Part shown: in pieces, positions 16,954-25,446 of the stretch
How the letters are laid out: each line of letters opens with the position of its first letter
How positions within the stretch are numbered: the stretch's first letter is position 1
NCBI GenBank assembly: GCA_035559995.1
Contig: DATMAM010000023.1
Span: forward strand, 1 to 64,000
Length of the DNA stretch: 64,000 nucleotides
Source: DATMAM01 sp035559995
GTDB lineage: Bacteria > Desulfobacterota > Binatia > UBA9968
Reading direction: 5' to 3'
Program-made: the position numbers and the translations under genes
The notes under the pieces: generated by a model
The model's input: only the letters and a program-made list of their open reading frames with translations
Told to the model about the DNA's origin: nothing
The model's database searches: none

Positions 16954-19236
16954 TCACTTCTTTTCTTTTTGCCTGAGCGCGTTCAGCACCTTCTCGGGCG
17001 TGATCGGCAGCGTCTTGATGCGCACGCCCACGGCATCGAAGATGGCGTTGCTGATGACCGCGGCGGTCGGATCCATGTTCAGCTCACCCAGGCCCTTCGC
17101 GCCGAACGGACCCGTCGGCTCGTACGATTCGGCAAATACATGCTTGAGCGGCGGCATGTCGCGCATCGAGGGGATGCGGTAGTCGGAAAAGTTGGGATTG
17201 ACCGGGCGACCTTCCTCGATCCTGAGCCCTTCGATCAAAGCGTAGCCGAGACCTTGAGCAAATCCGCCTTCCACTTGACCTTCGGCGCCGAGGGGATAAA
17301 TCACGGTGCCGCAGTCCGAGGCGATAACAAAATTGAGAATCTTGACCTGGCCGGTTTCCGGGTCGACCTCCACTTCCGCGGCCTGGACGCCGTAGTTGTA
17401 GGCTCCCGATTCGTTGCCGAAGCGCGTCTTGTCCGGGAGAACCGAGTCGGCGTCAAAGCTTCCGGAAGCGACGATCGGAGCGCCGCCGCGCCGGAACAGG
17501 CGCGCGCGGGCGACCTCCGCCACGGTAACGGATTTGCGCTCCGCGCCGCGCACGAAAATGCGCCCGTCGCGCGCAATTAGATCGCCGGGATCGGCCTCGA
17601 GCATCTCCGCGGCCTGCTCGAACAACTGCCGTTTGGCCTTGGCCGCCGCGTCCCTCACGGCATTGCCGCTCACGTACGTGAGCCGGCTCGCGAACGCGCC
17701 CAGGCAAAAGGTTGTGAGATCCGTGTCCGCGCGCGAGATTTCCACGTCTTCGACGGGGATTCCCAATTCCTCGGCGGCGATCTGGCACATCGCGGTAAAA
17801 ACGCCCTGGCCGCATTCGCCCTCGCCGCTCAGAATGAGCGCTTTGCCGTCCTCGTTGATTTTGATCGTGGCGGAGCTGCCGTCGTAGTCGCCGAAGTGGC
17901 GCTTGCCGCTCACGTGGACCGTGCACGCCAGTCCGAGGCCGGTGTTGGGTCTTTTCGCGGCGCGCTTTTTCTTCCAATCGATCAGTTTTTCCGTGAGCTC
18001 CAGACACTGCTTGAGCTCGCAGCTCGTGACCCGATTCCCGTGCGGCGATACGTACCCCGGCTCGGCGGCGTTGATGCGCGCGACGTCGAGCGGGTCCATC
18101 CCGAGCGCGTGCGCCCCCTCATCGATCGCCTGCTCGACCGCCCATTCGGCCGAAGGGTTGCCAAAGCCGCGGAAGGCGCCGGTCGGGATTTTGTTCGTGT
18201 AGACGAGGTAGGCTTCGGTTTTGACATCGGAATACTTGTAGCAGGTGTCGTGCCGCATGGCGGCGACGCCGGTGATCGCCGGCGCTTTGGCGGAGTAGGC
18301 GCCGTTGTCGGCGATCACCCGGATGTGCTTGGCGCGAATGCGGCCGTCTTTCTTGAAGCCGAGCTTCACGTCAATCTTCATGAACACCCGCGGCCGGCTG
18401 CCCGCGAGAAACTCTTCCTCGCGCGTGTTGATGATCTTGACGGGCTTGCCGGCCTTGCGCGCGAGCACGGCCGCGACGAGCGCGTTGTTGTCGTCGCACG
18501 ATTTTCCGCCGAAGCCGCCGCCCACCGCGCTCTGGATGATGCGCACGTCGGTCTCGCGCACCCCGAGAGCCGCGGCGATCCGATAGCGCGCCATAAAGAG
18601 CGTCTGGGTATTCATGTAGATCGTGTATTTGCCGTTGGGCGCGTACTCGGCGACGCTGCCGATCGTTTCAATCGCGCAGTGCCACTGCGGCATGCTCTGG
18701 AACGTGTCCTCGACGATGACGTCCGATTCCGCGAAAGCGCGCTCGACGTTGCCGCGCTCGATGTCGATCGTCATCGCGATGTTGCGCTCCTTATCCTCGT
18801 GCACCAGCGGCGCGCCTTCGCGCATCGCCTCTTCCGCGTCGAAAACCGCCGGCAGCGGCTCCCAGTCGACCTCGATCAAATCGATCGCCTCTTCGGCCGT
18901 GTCGCGATCGACCGCGGCGACCGCCGCCACCTCTTCGCCCACGTAGCGCGCCTTGCCGACGGAAAGGATGTACTGATCGGCGAAGAAGGCGCCCCACGGG
19001 CGCTTGATCGTGTCTTCGGCCGTGGCGACCGCGCGGACACCGCGGAGCTTTTCGGCCTTGCTCGTGTCGATGTTGAGGATGCGCGCGTGAGGGTAGGGGC
19101 TGCGGAGAATTTTGCCGATGAGCATTCCGGGCAGCGAGATGTCGGCGATGAACTGCGATTCGCCGGTCACCTTCTCGTATCCCTCGACCCGGTGCACCCT
19201 CTGGCCGATGACGGAAAATTTTTCAGCTTTGGCCAT
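16954..19236 (-). CDS. Molybdopterin-binding large subunit of a molybdenum hydroxylase
   Basis: Catalytic subunit of 760 aa, normal length. It begins FSVIGQRVHRVEGYEKVTGE, the standard N-terminus, and has VGGGFGGKSCDDNNALVAA and the GAFRGFG loop, which is typical of xanthine dehydrogenase and aldehyde oxidase-like enzymes. The CO dehydrogenase AYxCSFR loop is absent, so a CO-oxidising role is unlikely. ATG at 19236 was chosen because homology starts there and AAGG precedes it; the open frame upstream is not coding. It probably hydroxylates an N-heterocycle, aromatic acid or acyl-CoA, using the small and medium subunits encoded on either side. Confidence 0.88.
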   Translation of the reverse strand: MAKAEKFSVIGQRVHRVEGYEKVTGESQFIADISLPGMLIGKILRSPYPHARILNIDTSKAEKLRGVRAVATAEDTIKRPWGAFFADQYILSVGKARYVGEEVAAVAAVDRDTAEEAIDLIEVDWEPLPAVFDAEEAMREGAPLVHEDKERNIAMTIDIERGNVERAFAESDVIVEDTFQSMPQWHCAIETIGSVAEYAPNGKYTIYMNTQTLFMARYRIAAALGVRETDVRIIQSAVGGGFGGKSCDDNNALVAAVLARKAGKPVKIINTREEEFLAGSRPRVFMKIDVKLGFKKDGRIRAKHIRVIADNGAYSAKAPAITGVAAMRHDTCYKYSDVKTEAYLVYTNKIPTGAFRGFGNPSAEWAVEQAIDEGAHALGMDPLDVARINAAEPGYVSPHGNRVTSCELKQCLELTEKLIDWKKKRAAKRPNTGLGLACTVHVSGKRHFGDYDGSSATIKINEDGKALILSGEGECGQGVFTAMCQIAAEELGIPVEDVEISRADTDLTTFCLGAFASRLTYVSGNAVRDAAAKAKRQLFEQAAEMLEADPGDLIARDGRIFVRGAERKSVTVAEVARARLFRRGGAPIVASGSFDADSVLPDKTRFGNESGAYNYGVQAAEVEVDPETGQVKILNFVIASDCGTVIYPLGAEGQVEGGFAQGLGYALIEGLRIEEGRPVNPNFSDYRIPSMRDMPPLKHVFAESYEPTGPFGAKGLGELNMDPTAAVISNAIFDAVGVRIKTLPITPEKVLNALRQKEKK

Positions 19237-19265
19237 AACCTTAGAGTCCGTTTTGCCGGCCGCCG

Positions 19266-19817
19266 TCACTCGGTTTTTGCCACGGGCTTGTAAACGTCCA
19301 GGCTCTGGATTTTCGCCTCCTGCTGCTTTTTCCGGAATTGAAAGTCGGGACTGATCTTGTTGTTGACCACGGCGAGGATGGATTCGAGGATCTTGTAGTA
19401 GCCGGTGCAGCGGCAAAGATTTCCCGACATCCACTCTTTGATCTCGTCTTCGGTCGGCGAGGGATTTTCGTCGAGGAGCGCCTTGGCGGCGATGATCTGG
19501 CCCGGCGTGCAGATGCCGCATTGAAAGCCGCCGTACTCGATAAACGCCTGCTGCAGCGGGTGCAGCCGGCCGGCCTTCGCCAGGCCTTCGATCGTGGTAA
19601 TCTTTTTGCCGCGGCACGAGACGGCCAAGGTCAGGCAGGAGCTCACGAGGCGGCCGTCGACGATCACGCTGCAGGCGCCGCACACGCCGATGCTGCAGCC
19701 CTCTTTCGTGCCCGTGAGTCCCAGGTCTTCGCGCAGCGCGTGCAGTAAAAGCTTGTTGGCTTCAACCTGAATCTCGTGCTCTTCGTCGTTCACGATGAAG
19801 ACAATGTTTTGTTTCAT
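19266..19817 (-). CDS. 2Fe-2S (small) subunit of a molybdenum hydroxylase
   Basis: Electron-transfer subunit of 183 aa with two [2Fe-2S] clusters. The plant-ferredoxin type site is EGCSIGVCGAC plus the Cys of RLVSSC. The second site is FQCGICTPG plus NLCRCTGY. ATG at 19817 matches the family start (MKQNIVFIVNDEEHEI). A C-terminal tail beyond the usual end (QQEAKIQSLDVYKPVAKTE) has no assigned role. It lies 44 bp after the UbiD gene and 29 bp before the large subunit gene. Confidence 0.9.
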   Translation of the reverse strand: MKQNIVFIVNDEEHEIQVEANKLLLHALREDLGLTGTKEGCSIGVCGACSVIVDGRLVSSCLTLAVSCRGKKITTIEGLAKAGRLHPLQQAFIEYGGFQCGICTPGQIIAAKALLDENPSPTEDEIKEWMSGNLCRCTGYYKILESILAVVNNKISPDFQFRKKQQEAKIQSLDVYKPVAKTE

Positions 19818-19861
19818 GGGAACGCGCTCAAGGAGGAATTTCTTGCGGCGAAATAAGTGCG

Positions 19862-21526
19862 CTATATGGCTCGGCCGGCGTGCGTGCGGCCCCACTTATC
19901 GCGCATCGACTGAAATGTCTCGCCTTCGCCCACCTCGACGCGGGTCTGGCGGAGCTTCTCGCCGACTTTCTCGTACTCGCCGCGCGCGGCGAGCTCCGCC
20001 TCCTCTTCCAGTTCCTTGGGCCACAGTCCCATCAGGTAGCCGTGCCAGGGCTCCTGGGGTTCGAGCTGCGGCAGGCCCAGCTCCTCCCAGATCCGGCGCG
20101 CGCGCTCCATGTAGGGCCTGGGGGGAAGCGAGAGCGGCGGGAAATCGGCTTTGCGCGTGGCGTCGATCAGCAACGAGGACTCCATCTTGTCGTAGCGGCT
20201 CGAGGGGTGCGCCAGAACCATGCCGATCGGCGTTGCGCCGAAAGGGCGGTTGCCGACGACCTTGATATCTTTGTGCGGCTGCGACCGGTGCGTGATCGCC
20301 CAGGTCACCGCGACCGGATCGTGCGGGTTGATGTCTTCATCGACGGCGATCACGAGCTTGCCGACCCGATCGCCGTATTCGAGCAGGGCGTCCATCGCGC
20401 CCCACGGGTCCTGATCGTTTCTTTTCTTCATGCGCAAGACCACGTACGGGCGCAAGTTGACCAGCGGCTCCATGAGCGAGACTTCAAGGACGTTGGGAAA
20501 ACCCTTGCGGTGCAGGAATCGCTGAATCAAAGTTCCCATTCCCATCGCCTTGATTTTGGAGCTTTCGCTCGGGGTCACCTGGCTGATGATCGAAACCCAG
20601 ATCGGGTCTTTCCGGTGCATCACGCACGTCAGCTCGAACACAAAGCTCAAGGTTCTGGGATCGACGTAACCCATCGATTCGCCGAACGGGCCTTCCTCTT
20701 CGAGGTAGCGCGTCGGGACGATTCCTTCGAAGACGATTTCCGCGGTCGCCGGCACTTCCAGATCGACGGTCTGGCATTTGACGAGCTTGATCGGCTCGCC
20801 GACCAGGCCTCCGGCGAGCGCGATCTCATCCATCGTGGGAGGCACCTTTTGCGTCGCGGTGTAAGAGACCGCCGGGACCGTGCCGACCGCGATCGCCACC
20901 TGCAGCGGGATCCCCTTCTTCCGGCATTTTTCCCAGTGCGCGGTCAGATCCTGCGGCGAGCCCGACATCAGCCCGCTGACGGTCGGCCCCTTGATCAGGC
21001 CGCGGTAGTTGCCGACATTGCGCGCGCCGGTTTCCGGATCCTTTGTGATCCAGTGGCCGGCCGTGATGTAGGGGCCGTTGTCGAAACCGGGCGTCGAAAT
21101 GGGAATTGGAAATTCGGCGAAACCGCCGCGGCTGGTCAGCGCGGCGCCTTTATGGATCTCCTCCATCACCGGGCCTTCGCTGACGATCTCGGGCGGGATC
21201 GGGTGGTCCATGGCGTGCAGCCAGCGGTCGGCGACCTCCTCGGGCCTGCATTGAAGGCCGAGACAGTAGATGTCCGTCGAGGCCGCAAGACCGCCGACGA
21301 GCACCGGCGTCCGATAGCTCCTGCCTTTGGCGTCGATGACGTTTTCGAACAGGAACGCCTTTCGCTGATCCTCCTTGAGACCGCCGCGAAACTGCCAGCG
21401 CACGAGCGGATGGAGTTCGGTGTCTTTGTTGATCGCTCGTTTGATGCGCAGGAGCTTGCCGTTGGCTTCGAGGACCTGAAGGAACTCTCTGAGATCGCTG
21501 TAGGGTTTTTGGTTTTGTCGCGCCAC
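19862..21526 (-). CDS. UbiD-family prenylated-FMN decarboxylase
   Basis: Predicted (de)carboxylase of 554 aa using prenyl-FMN. Family landmarks are NVGNYRGLIKGPTVSGLM around the cofactor site, ATAEIVFEGIVP and EEEGPFGESMGYVDPRT carrying the acidic catalytic residues, and AVTWAITHRSQPHKD. Start is GTG at 21526 with a GAGAGG element upstream. As first gene of a run with a three-subunit molybdenum hydroxylase, it suggests decarboxylation of an aromatic or heteroaromatic acid before or after ring hydroxylation. No UbiX-type prenyltransferase is in the window, so the cofactor must be made elsewhere. Confidence 0.88.
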   Translation of the reverse strand: MARQNQKPYSDLREFLQVLEANGKLLRIKRAINKDTELHPLVRWQFRGGLKEDQRKAFLFENVIDAKGRSYRTPVLVGGLAASTDIYCLGLQCRPEEVADRWLHAMDHPIPPEIVSEGPVMEEIHKGAALTSRGGFAEFPIPISTPGFDNGPYITAGHWITKDPETGARNVGNYRGLIKGPTVSGLMSGSPQDLTAHWEKCRKKGIPLQVAIAVGTVPAVSYTATQKVPPTMDEIALAGGLVGEPIKLVKCQTVDLEVPATAEIVFEGIVPTRYLEEEGPFGESMGYVDPRTLSFVFELTCVMHRKDPIWVSIISQVTPSESSKIKAMGMGTLIQRFLHRKGFPNVLEVSLMEPLVNLRPYVVLRMKKRNDQDPWGAMDALLEYGDRVGKLVIAVDEDINPHDPVAVTWAITHRSQPHKDIKVVGNRPFGATPIGMVLAHPSSRYDKMESSLLIDATRKADFPPLSLPPRPYMERARRIWEELGLPQLEPQEPWHGYLMGLWPKELEEEAELAARGEYEKVGEKLRQTRVEVGEGETFQSMRDKWGRTHAGRAI

Positions 21527-21639
21527 GTCTCAACCTCTCCTCGCTCGTTTAGTCTTTTTTTTACGCCAGCGCAAGGGAAGATCTTGCTTGCAAATCCGCC
21601 GCCGATCCGTAAGATGAGGAAAATCCAGAAAAATCTCTT

Positions 21640-23052
21640 GTGGGCCTTCGGATTTACAATACGCTCTCGGGGACGAAAGAAGATTTCCTTCCGCTGAGCC
21701 CGGGGCAAGTGCGGATGTACGTCTGCGGCGTCACCGTCTACGACGATTGCCACGTCGGGCACGCGCGTTCCCTTGTGACTTTCGACGTGATCGTCCGCTA
21801 TCTTCGCTTTCTCGGCTACGAGGTCACGTTCGTCCGCAACTTTACCGACGTCGACGACAAAATCATCCAGCGGGCCAAAGAGCAGGGAATCAGCGCGCGC
21901 CAACTGGCGGAGAAATATATCGAAGCTTTCTATCGCGACGCCGCGGCGCTGGGTCTCGTGACGCCGACTTACGAGCCCAAAGCGACCGAACACATCGCGG
22001 ACATGATCGCGCTCATCCGGCGCCTTGAAGAGCGCGGCGCGGCGTACCGGGTCGACGGCGACGTTTACTTCGACGTGAGCCGCTTTCCCGAGTACGGGAA
22101 GCTTTCTCGCAAAAGGCTCGAAGAGCTGGCAGCCGGAGCGCGCGTGGAGATCGACGAGCGCAAACGCCATCCGGCGGACTTTGCGCTGTGGAAGGAAAGC
22201 AAAGAGGGCGAGCCTTTTTGGGAAAGCCCGTGGGGCAAAGGGCGGCCGGGCTGGCACATCGAGTGCTCGGCGATGAGCAGCAAGTATCTCGGGCAGCCGT
22301 TCGACATCCATGGCGGCGGGCTCGACTTGATCTTTCCCCATCACGAAAACGAGATCGCGCAATCGGAAGCGGCGCACGGCGCGCCGTTTGCGCGCTACTG
22401 GCTGCATCACGGACTGGTCACGATCGACCAGGAAAAGATGTCGAAGTCGCTCGGCAATATCGCGACGATTCAGGAGGTCTTGAGCCGCGCCGACGCCGCC
22501 ACCTTGCGCCACTATTTTCTCGCGAGCCACTATCGAAGCCCGCTCGATTTTTCGGATCAAGGCCTGGAGGAGGCGGGCAAAGCGCTGGAAAGACTTTACG
22601 AGACGTTCGAGCGCATGGAGCGCGTCGCGCCCGTGAGCGAGCAAACGGAGCCGAGCGCGGAAGTTTTAGAGGCGTTTCGCGAGGCGATGAACGACGACTT
22701 CAATACGCCGAAGGCGCTGGCGCTTATGTTCGATGAGGCGCGCGCGCTGAACCGCATGGCGGACGAGGGCAAGACCGCCGAGCTGAGGCCGCGCTGGGCG
22801 GCCGTGAAGAAGGCGGGTGAAGCGTTGGGTCTCTTGCAGCAGACGCCGCAACAATTTTTCGCCGCAAAGAAGGAGCGCTGGCTCAAGCGCCACCAGATCG
22901 CGGCCGACTGGATTGACGACATGCTTGGGCGGCGGGAGAAAGCGCGGAGGGAGAAAAATTGGCAAGAGGCCGACCGGATCCGCGCGGAGCTAAAGCGCAA
23001 GGGCATTATTCTCGAGGACTCGCCCGAGGGGACGACGTGGAAAGTCCGATAG
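21640..23052 (+). CDS. cysS: Cysteinyl-tRNA synthetase
   Basis: Class I aminoacyl-tRNA synthetase of 470 aa, normal length. It has the zinc/cysteine-binding opening MYVCGVTVYDDCHVGHARS with the HIGH-type motif, GRPGWHIECSAMS, HHENEIAQSEA and KMSKSLGN. Start is GTG at 21640. It charges tRNA-Cys in the cytoplasm. It is divergent from the UbiD operon across 113 bp and is followed, 95 bp later, by the LysM protein. Housekeeping gene; no defects seen. Confidence 0.97.
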   Translation: MGLRIYNTLSGTKEDFLPLSPGQVRMYVCGVTVYDDCHVGHARSLVTFDVIVRYLRFLGYEVTFVRNFTDVDDKIIQRAKEQGISARQLAEKYIEAFYRDAAALGLVTPTYEPKATEHIADMIALIRRLEERGAAYRVDGDVYFDVSRFPEYGKLSRKRLEELAAGARVEIDERKRHPADFALWKESKEGEPFWESPWGKGRPGWHIECSAMSSKYLGQPFDIHGGGLDLIFPHHENEIAQSEAAHGAPFARYWLHHGLVTIDQEKMSKSLGNIATIQEVLSRADAATLRHYFLASHYRSPLDFSDQGLEEAGKALERLYETFERMERVAPVSEQTEPSAEVLEAFREAMNDDFNTPKALALMFDEARALNRMADEGKTAELRPRWAAVKKAGEALGLLQQTPQQFFAAKKERWLKRHQIAADWIDDMLGRREKARREKNWQEADRIRAELKRKGIILEDSPEGTTWKVR

Positions 23053-23147
23053 CGCGCGCCGAACGGCCGGCGAGCGCGCGACAAAAAACACGGTTCCTTG
23101 CGCAATTCTTCCGAGCGTCTCCTCTGCGGTTCGGCAAAAGGCTCAGG

Positions 23148-24830
23148 ATGAGGGCTCAAGGCGCGGGCGTTCTCACGGCATGGTTGCCGCTTCTATTGTT
23201 GCCCGTTTTTCTCCAGGCGCAGGACTTGGGTGCGCCAGCGTCGCCGCAGCTCGAGCTCCGCAAGACCGCCAAGACGCGCGAGTACCGAGGAAAGCCGGTC
23301 GAAGGAGAGGAAAGGATTGTCCGGCCCGGCGAAACCCTGTGGGGAATCCTCATCGAGGAGAAGGGCCTCTCGGAGAAGCGCTTCGGGCAATACCAATCGG
23401 TGGTCGAGATTCTCAATCCGCAGCTCAAGGAGTCGGGCGTCCTCAGAAGCGGCGAGACGATTTTTGTGCCGTTTCGCCTCGACGAATTGCTGGGCGTGGA
23501 GGTCTCCGCCGAGGAAGAAGTGCGCATCTATCGCGTGAGGCCGGGCGATACCGCGTACAAGATTTTGCGGCGCGAGCTGCCACTTCAAACCAGAGATGCA
23601 ATCCAGGCCGCGTTTGAAAAGCTCAAGCAACTCAATCCGGGGAAAAAGGATTGGAACCTGCTTCTGGTCGGCGAGGCGCTCCGCTTTCCGGGCCGGGCCT
23701 CGTCGCCGGTGGCCGGTGAAAAAGGCCGCGAAGCGACGGCCGCGGGAACAGCGCCCCCCGAGAAGCCGCCGGCAAGTATCGCGGAGACCCGCTGGGCGAT
23801 TTTGGAGCAAGTCGCGAACAGCCTGGGCGGGACCTTCAGCCGCGCGGGAGAGGAGGTCTTTGAGCTCCAGGACGGAAAGATCACGCTCGACCGGGCTTTG
23901 TTTCCAGTGATCAGCGATCGACGACTGGGGAGAAGGGTGGTCGTGGACGCGCGCGACGCGATACCGGCGGGACTAAAGGCGCGTATTCAGGCAGAGGCCC
24001 ATGACGCGTCCATTCTTACGGTCAAGCCCGACGCCGGCGCCGCGGATCTCAACGCAGGAATCTTGGCGCAGCTCGGATATCAGATTCTGCCGGCCAACCG
24101 GCCGCTCGTGTTTCGGGACAGGGGAATCGGACTTGAGCTCAAGGGCGACTGGATGGTCATGCAGCCGGACACGGTAGGAGCCCGAGAAACGATTTGGATC
24201 TTCCTGCTGACCAAAGCGCCGGAGCCGATGCCCGATTCGCTCGATCACTACCTGGAGTCGAAGGGCGTTAAGTTGGCGCAAATTACGCTGTCTTCGAGCG
24301 ATTCGCGCAACGCCAGGCTGGCGCGCACAAGCGCGCCCGCGGGCGCGGCGGAAAAGTTTCCCGACGAGCGAACGGCGCTCGTGGACAGCCTGTTGCGGAG
24401 CTACCCAGTTGAGTTTGTCCGCGACCGTAACGTGTCGGTGTCGTTGCGCGAGGGTATTCGCCTGCAGATGAAAATCGATCGCTATTGGGAAGCCGCGGGC
24501 GCGAAGCGAGCATTCGTGTTCGGCAGGCTTTCAAGCGAGATGAAAAAAGCGGTGGAGGAGACCGCGGGTCTTGAGCTCTTCGACCTGGATCTGAGAGGTC
24601 AAAGCACGCGCGAGATCGTCGGGCGAGTTCTGCAAGCGCTGGGCGAATCCGCCGCTTACACCGAGAATCGCTTCGCCGCCGGGGAGGGCCGTCTCGGCGA
24701 CAGCGTGGTGCTGACCGTCCGCGGGTTTCTGGTGCGCAGCCGTTCGCTTCTCGTGACCGATCGCGTCCTTCCGCCAGACGTCGAGCGCTTTATCCTGAAT
24801 CAGGGAGTCAGGATCGCCTACTTTCGGTAG
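23148..24830 (+). CDS. Exported LysM-domain protein
   Basis: Protein of 560 aa with a signal peptide (VLTAWLPLLLLPVFLQAQ). Two LysM-like repeats follow. The first starts ERIVRPGETLWGILIEEKGL and the second VRIYRVRPGDTAYKILRREL. They suggest peptidoglycan binding in the periplasm. The 350-residue C-terminal part has no peptidase motif that I can recognise, so it may act as a scaffold or as an uncharacterised enzyme. ATG at 23148 is chosen because the signal peptide begins there. It could be cotranscribed with cysS. Nothing links it to the tRNA gene 34 bp downstream. Confidence 0.75.
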   Translation: MRAQGAGVLTAWLPLLLLPVFLQAQDLGAPASPQLELRKTAKTREYRGKPVEGEERIVRPGETLWGILIEEKGLSEKRFGQYQSVVEILNPQLKESGVLRSGETIFVPFRLDELLGVEVSAEEEVRIYRVRPGDTAYKILRRELPLQTRDAIQAAFEKLKQLNPGKKDWNLLLVGEALRFPGRASSPVAGEKGREATAAGTAPPEKPPASIAETRWAILEQVANSLGGTFSRAGEEVFELQDGKITLDRALFPVISDRRLGRRVVVDARDAIPAGLKARIQAEAHDASILTVKPDAGAADLNAGILAQLGYQILPANRPLVFRDRGIGLELKGDWMVMQPDTVGARETIWIFLLTKAPEPMPDSLDHYLESKGVKLAQITLSSSDSRNARLARTSAPAGAAEKFPDERTALVDSLLRSYPVEFVRDRNVSVSLREGIRLQMKIDRYWEAAGAKRAFVFGRLSSEMKKAVEETAGLELFDLDLRGQSTREIVGRVLQALGESAAYTENRFAAGEGRLGDSVVLTVRGFLVRSRSLLVTDRVLPPDVERFILNQGVRIAYFR

Positions 24831-24864
24831 GCGACGCGCCGGCCCGGTTCGGTTCTCTAAGAAC

Positions 24865-24941
24865 GCGCCCGTAGCTCAACTGGACAGAGCATCAGACTTC
24901 GGATCTGAGGGTTGGGGGTTCGAATCCCTCCGGGCGCGCCA
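24865..24941 (+). tRNA. tRNA-Arg, anticodon TCG
   Basis: 77 nt with encoded CCA. Acceptor stem GCGCCCG pairs with CGGGCGC, and the discriminator base is G. The anticodon stem TCAGA/TCTGA encloses loop CTTCGGA with T33 and anticodon TCG (positions 34-36). The T-loop reads GGTTCGAATCC. It would read CGA and, by wobble, other CGN codons. Confidence 0.95.
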
Positions 24942-25117
24942 GCGCTTCATCTAACGTTGGATAGCGCACCGGGCGAGATGCCGATAAGGCTCGGCTTTTT
25001 ATGAAGGGTGTCGTCGGCCGCCTGCCGACGGGCAAGAGGCGTTAAACCTGAAGGGGATGGGAAAGAACCGGAGATTGCCCTATAGACTCTTTTTCTTTCA
25101 ATGCTTCGGCTCGACCG

Positions 25118-25446
25118 GGCCAATACCATCGGCAAGGGCTTCAGTTCTCGCCGGAGTGGATCGAGACTCAGGCCGAGGGCCTCTAAGGTAAACACACCTA
25201 AGAGCGCGCTATCGCCCGCTTCGCCGAATATCACCACCGGCGCCGCCAAGCCGGCCCTGGTTTAAAAAGCGCGATGCCTTTCTTACATCGTATCTTGGTT
25301 CCGTCCGCCAACCCAAACTCCTCATCGCGGATGGGTCTGCTTCCGAGACGATCGAGAACCGGCGTCGGAACGACCGAATAGATTACTCCCGAATCAATCG
25401 AGCACTCCACCGTTTCGGCAACATCCGGTTGGCCGGATTCCCAACG
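25118..25446 (-). pseudogene. Frameshifted clan-AA (retropepsin-like) aspartic protease
   Basis: Two frames of the minus strand join into one recognisable protein. From about 25446 to 25265 one frame reads ETVECSIDSGVIYSVVPTPV then LDRLGSRPIRDEEFGLADGT, ending at a stop after KKGIALFK. A second frame from about 25255 continues PVVIFGEAGDSALLGVFTLE and ALGLSLDPLRRELKPLPMV. Together this is a small bacterial aspartic protease with catalytic Asp in DSG. A frameshift near 25255-25265 splits it, and its start appears lost under the 3' end of the neighbouring receptor gene. A sequencing error is an alternative for the frameshift. Confidence 0.65.

Noticed and set aside
16954..19236. Aerobic CO dehydrogenase large subunit
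   Set aside because: The CoxL active-site AYxCSFR loop is missing; the loop reads GAFRGFG as in xanthine-dehydrogenase-like enzymes.
24865..25446. Genomic island integrated at tRNA-Arg
   Set aside because: The tRNA is followed by a decayed gene, but there is no integrase and no repeated tRNA 3' end in the window.
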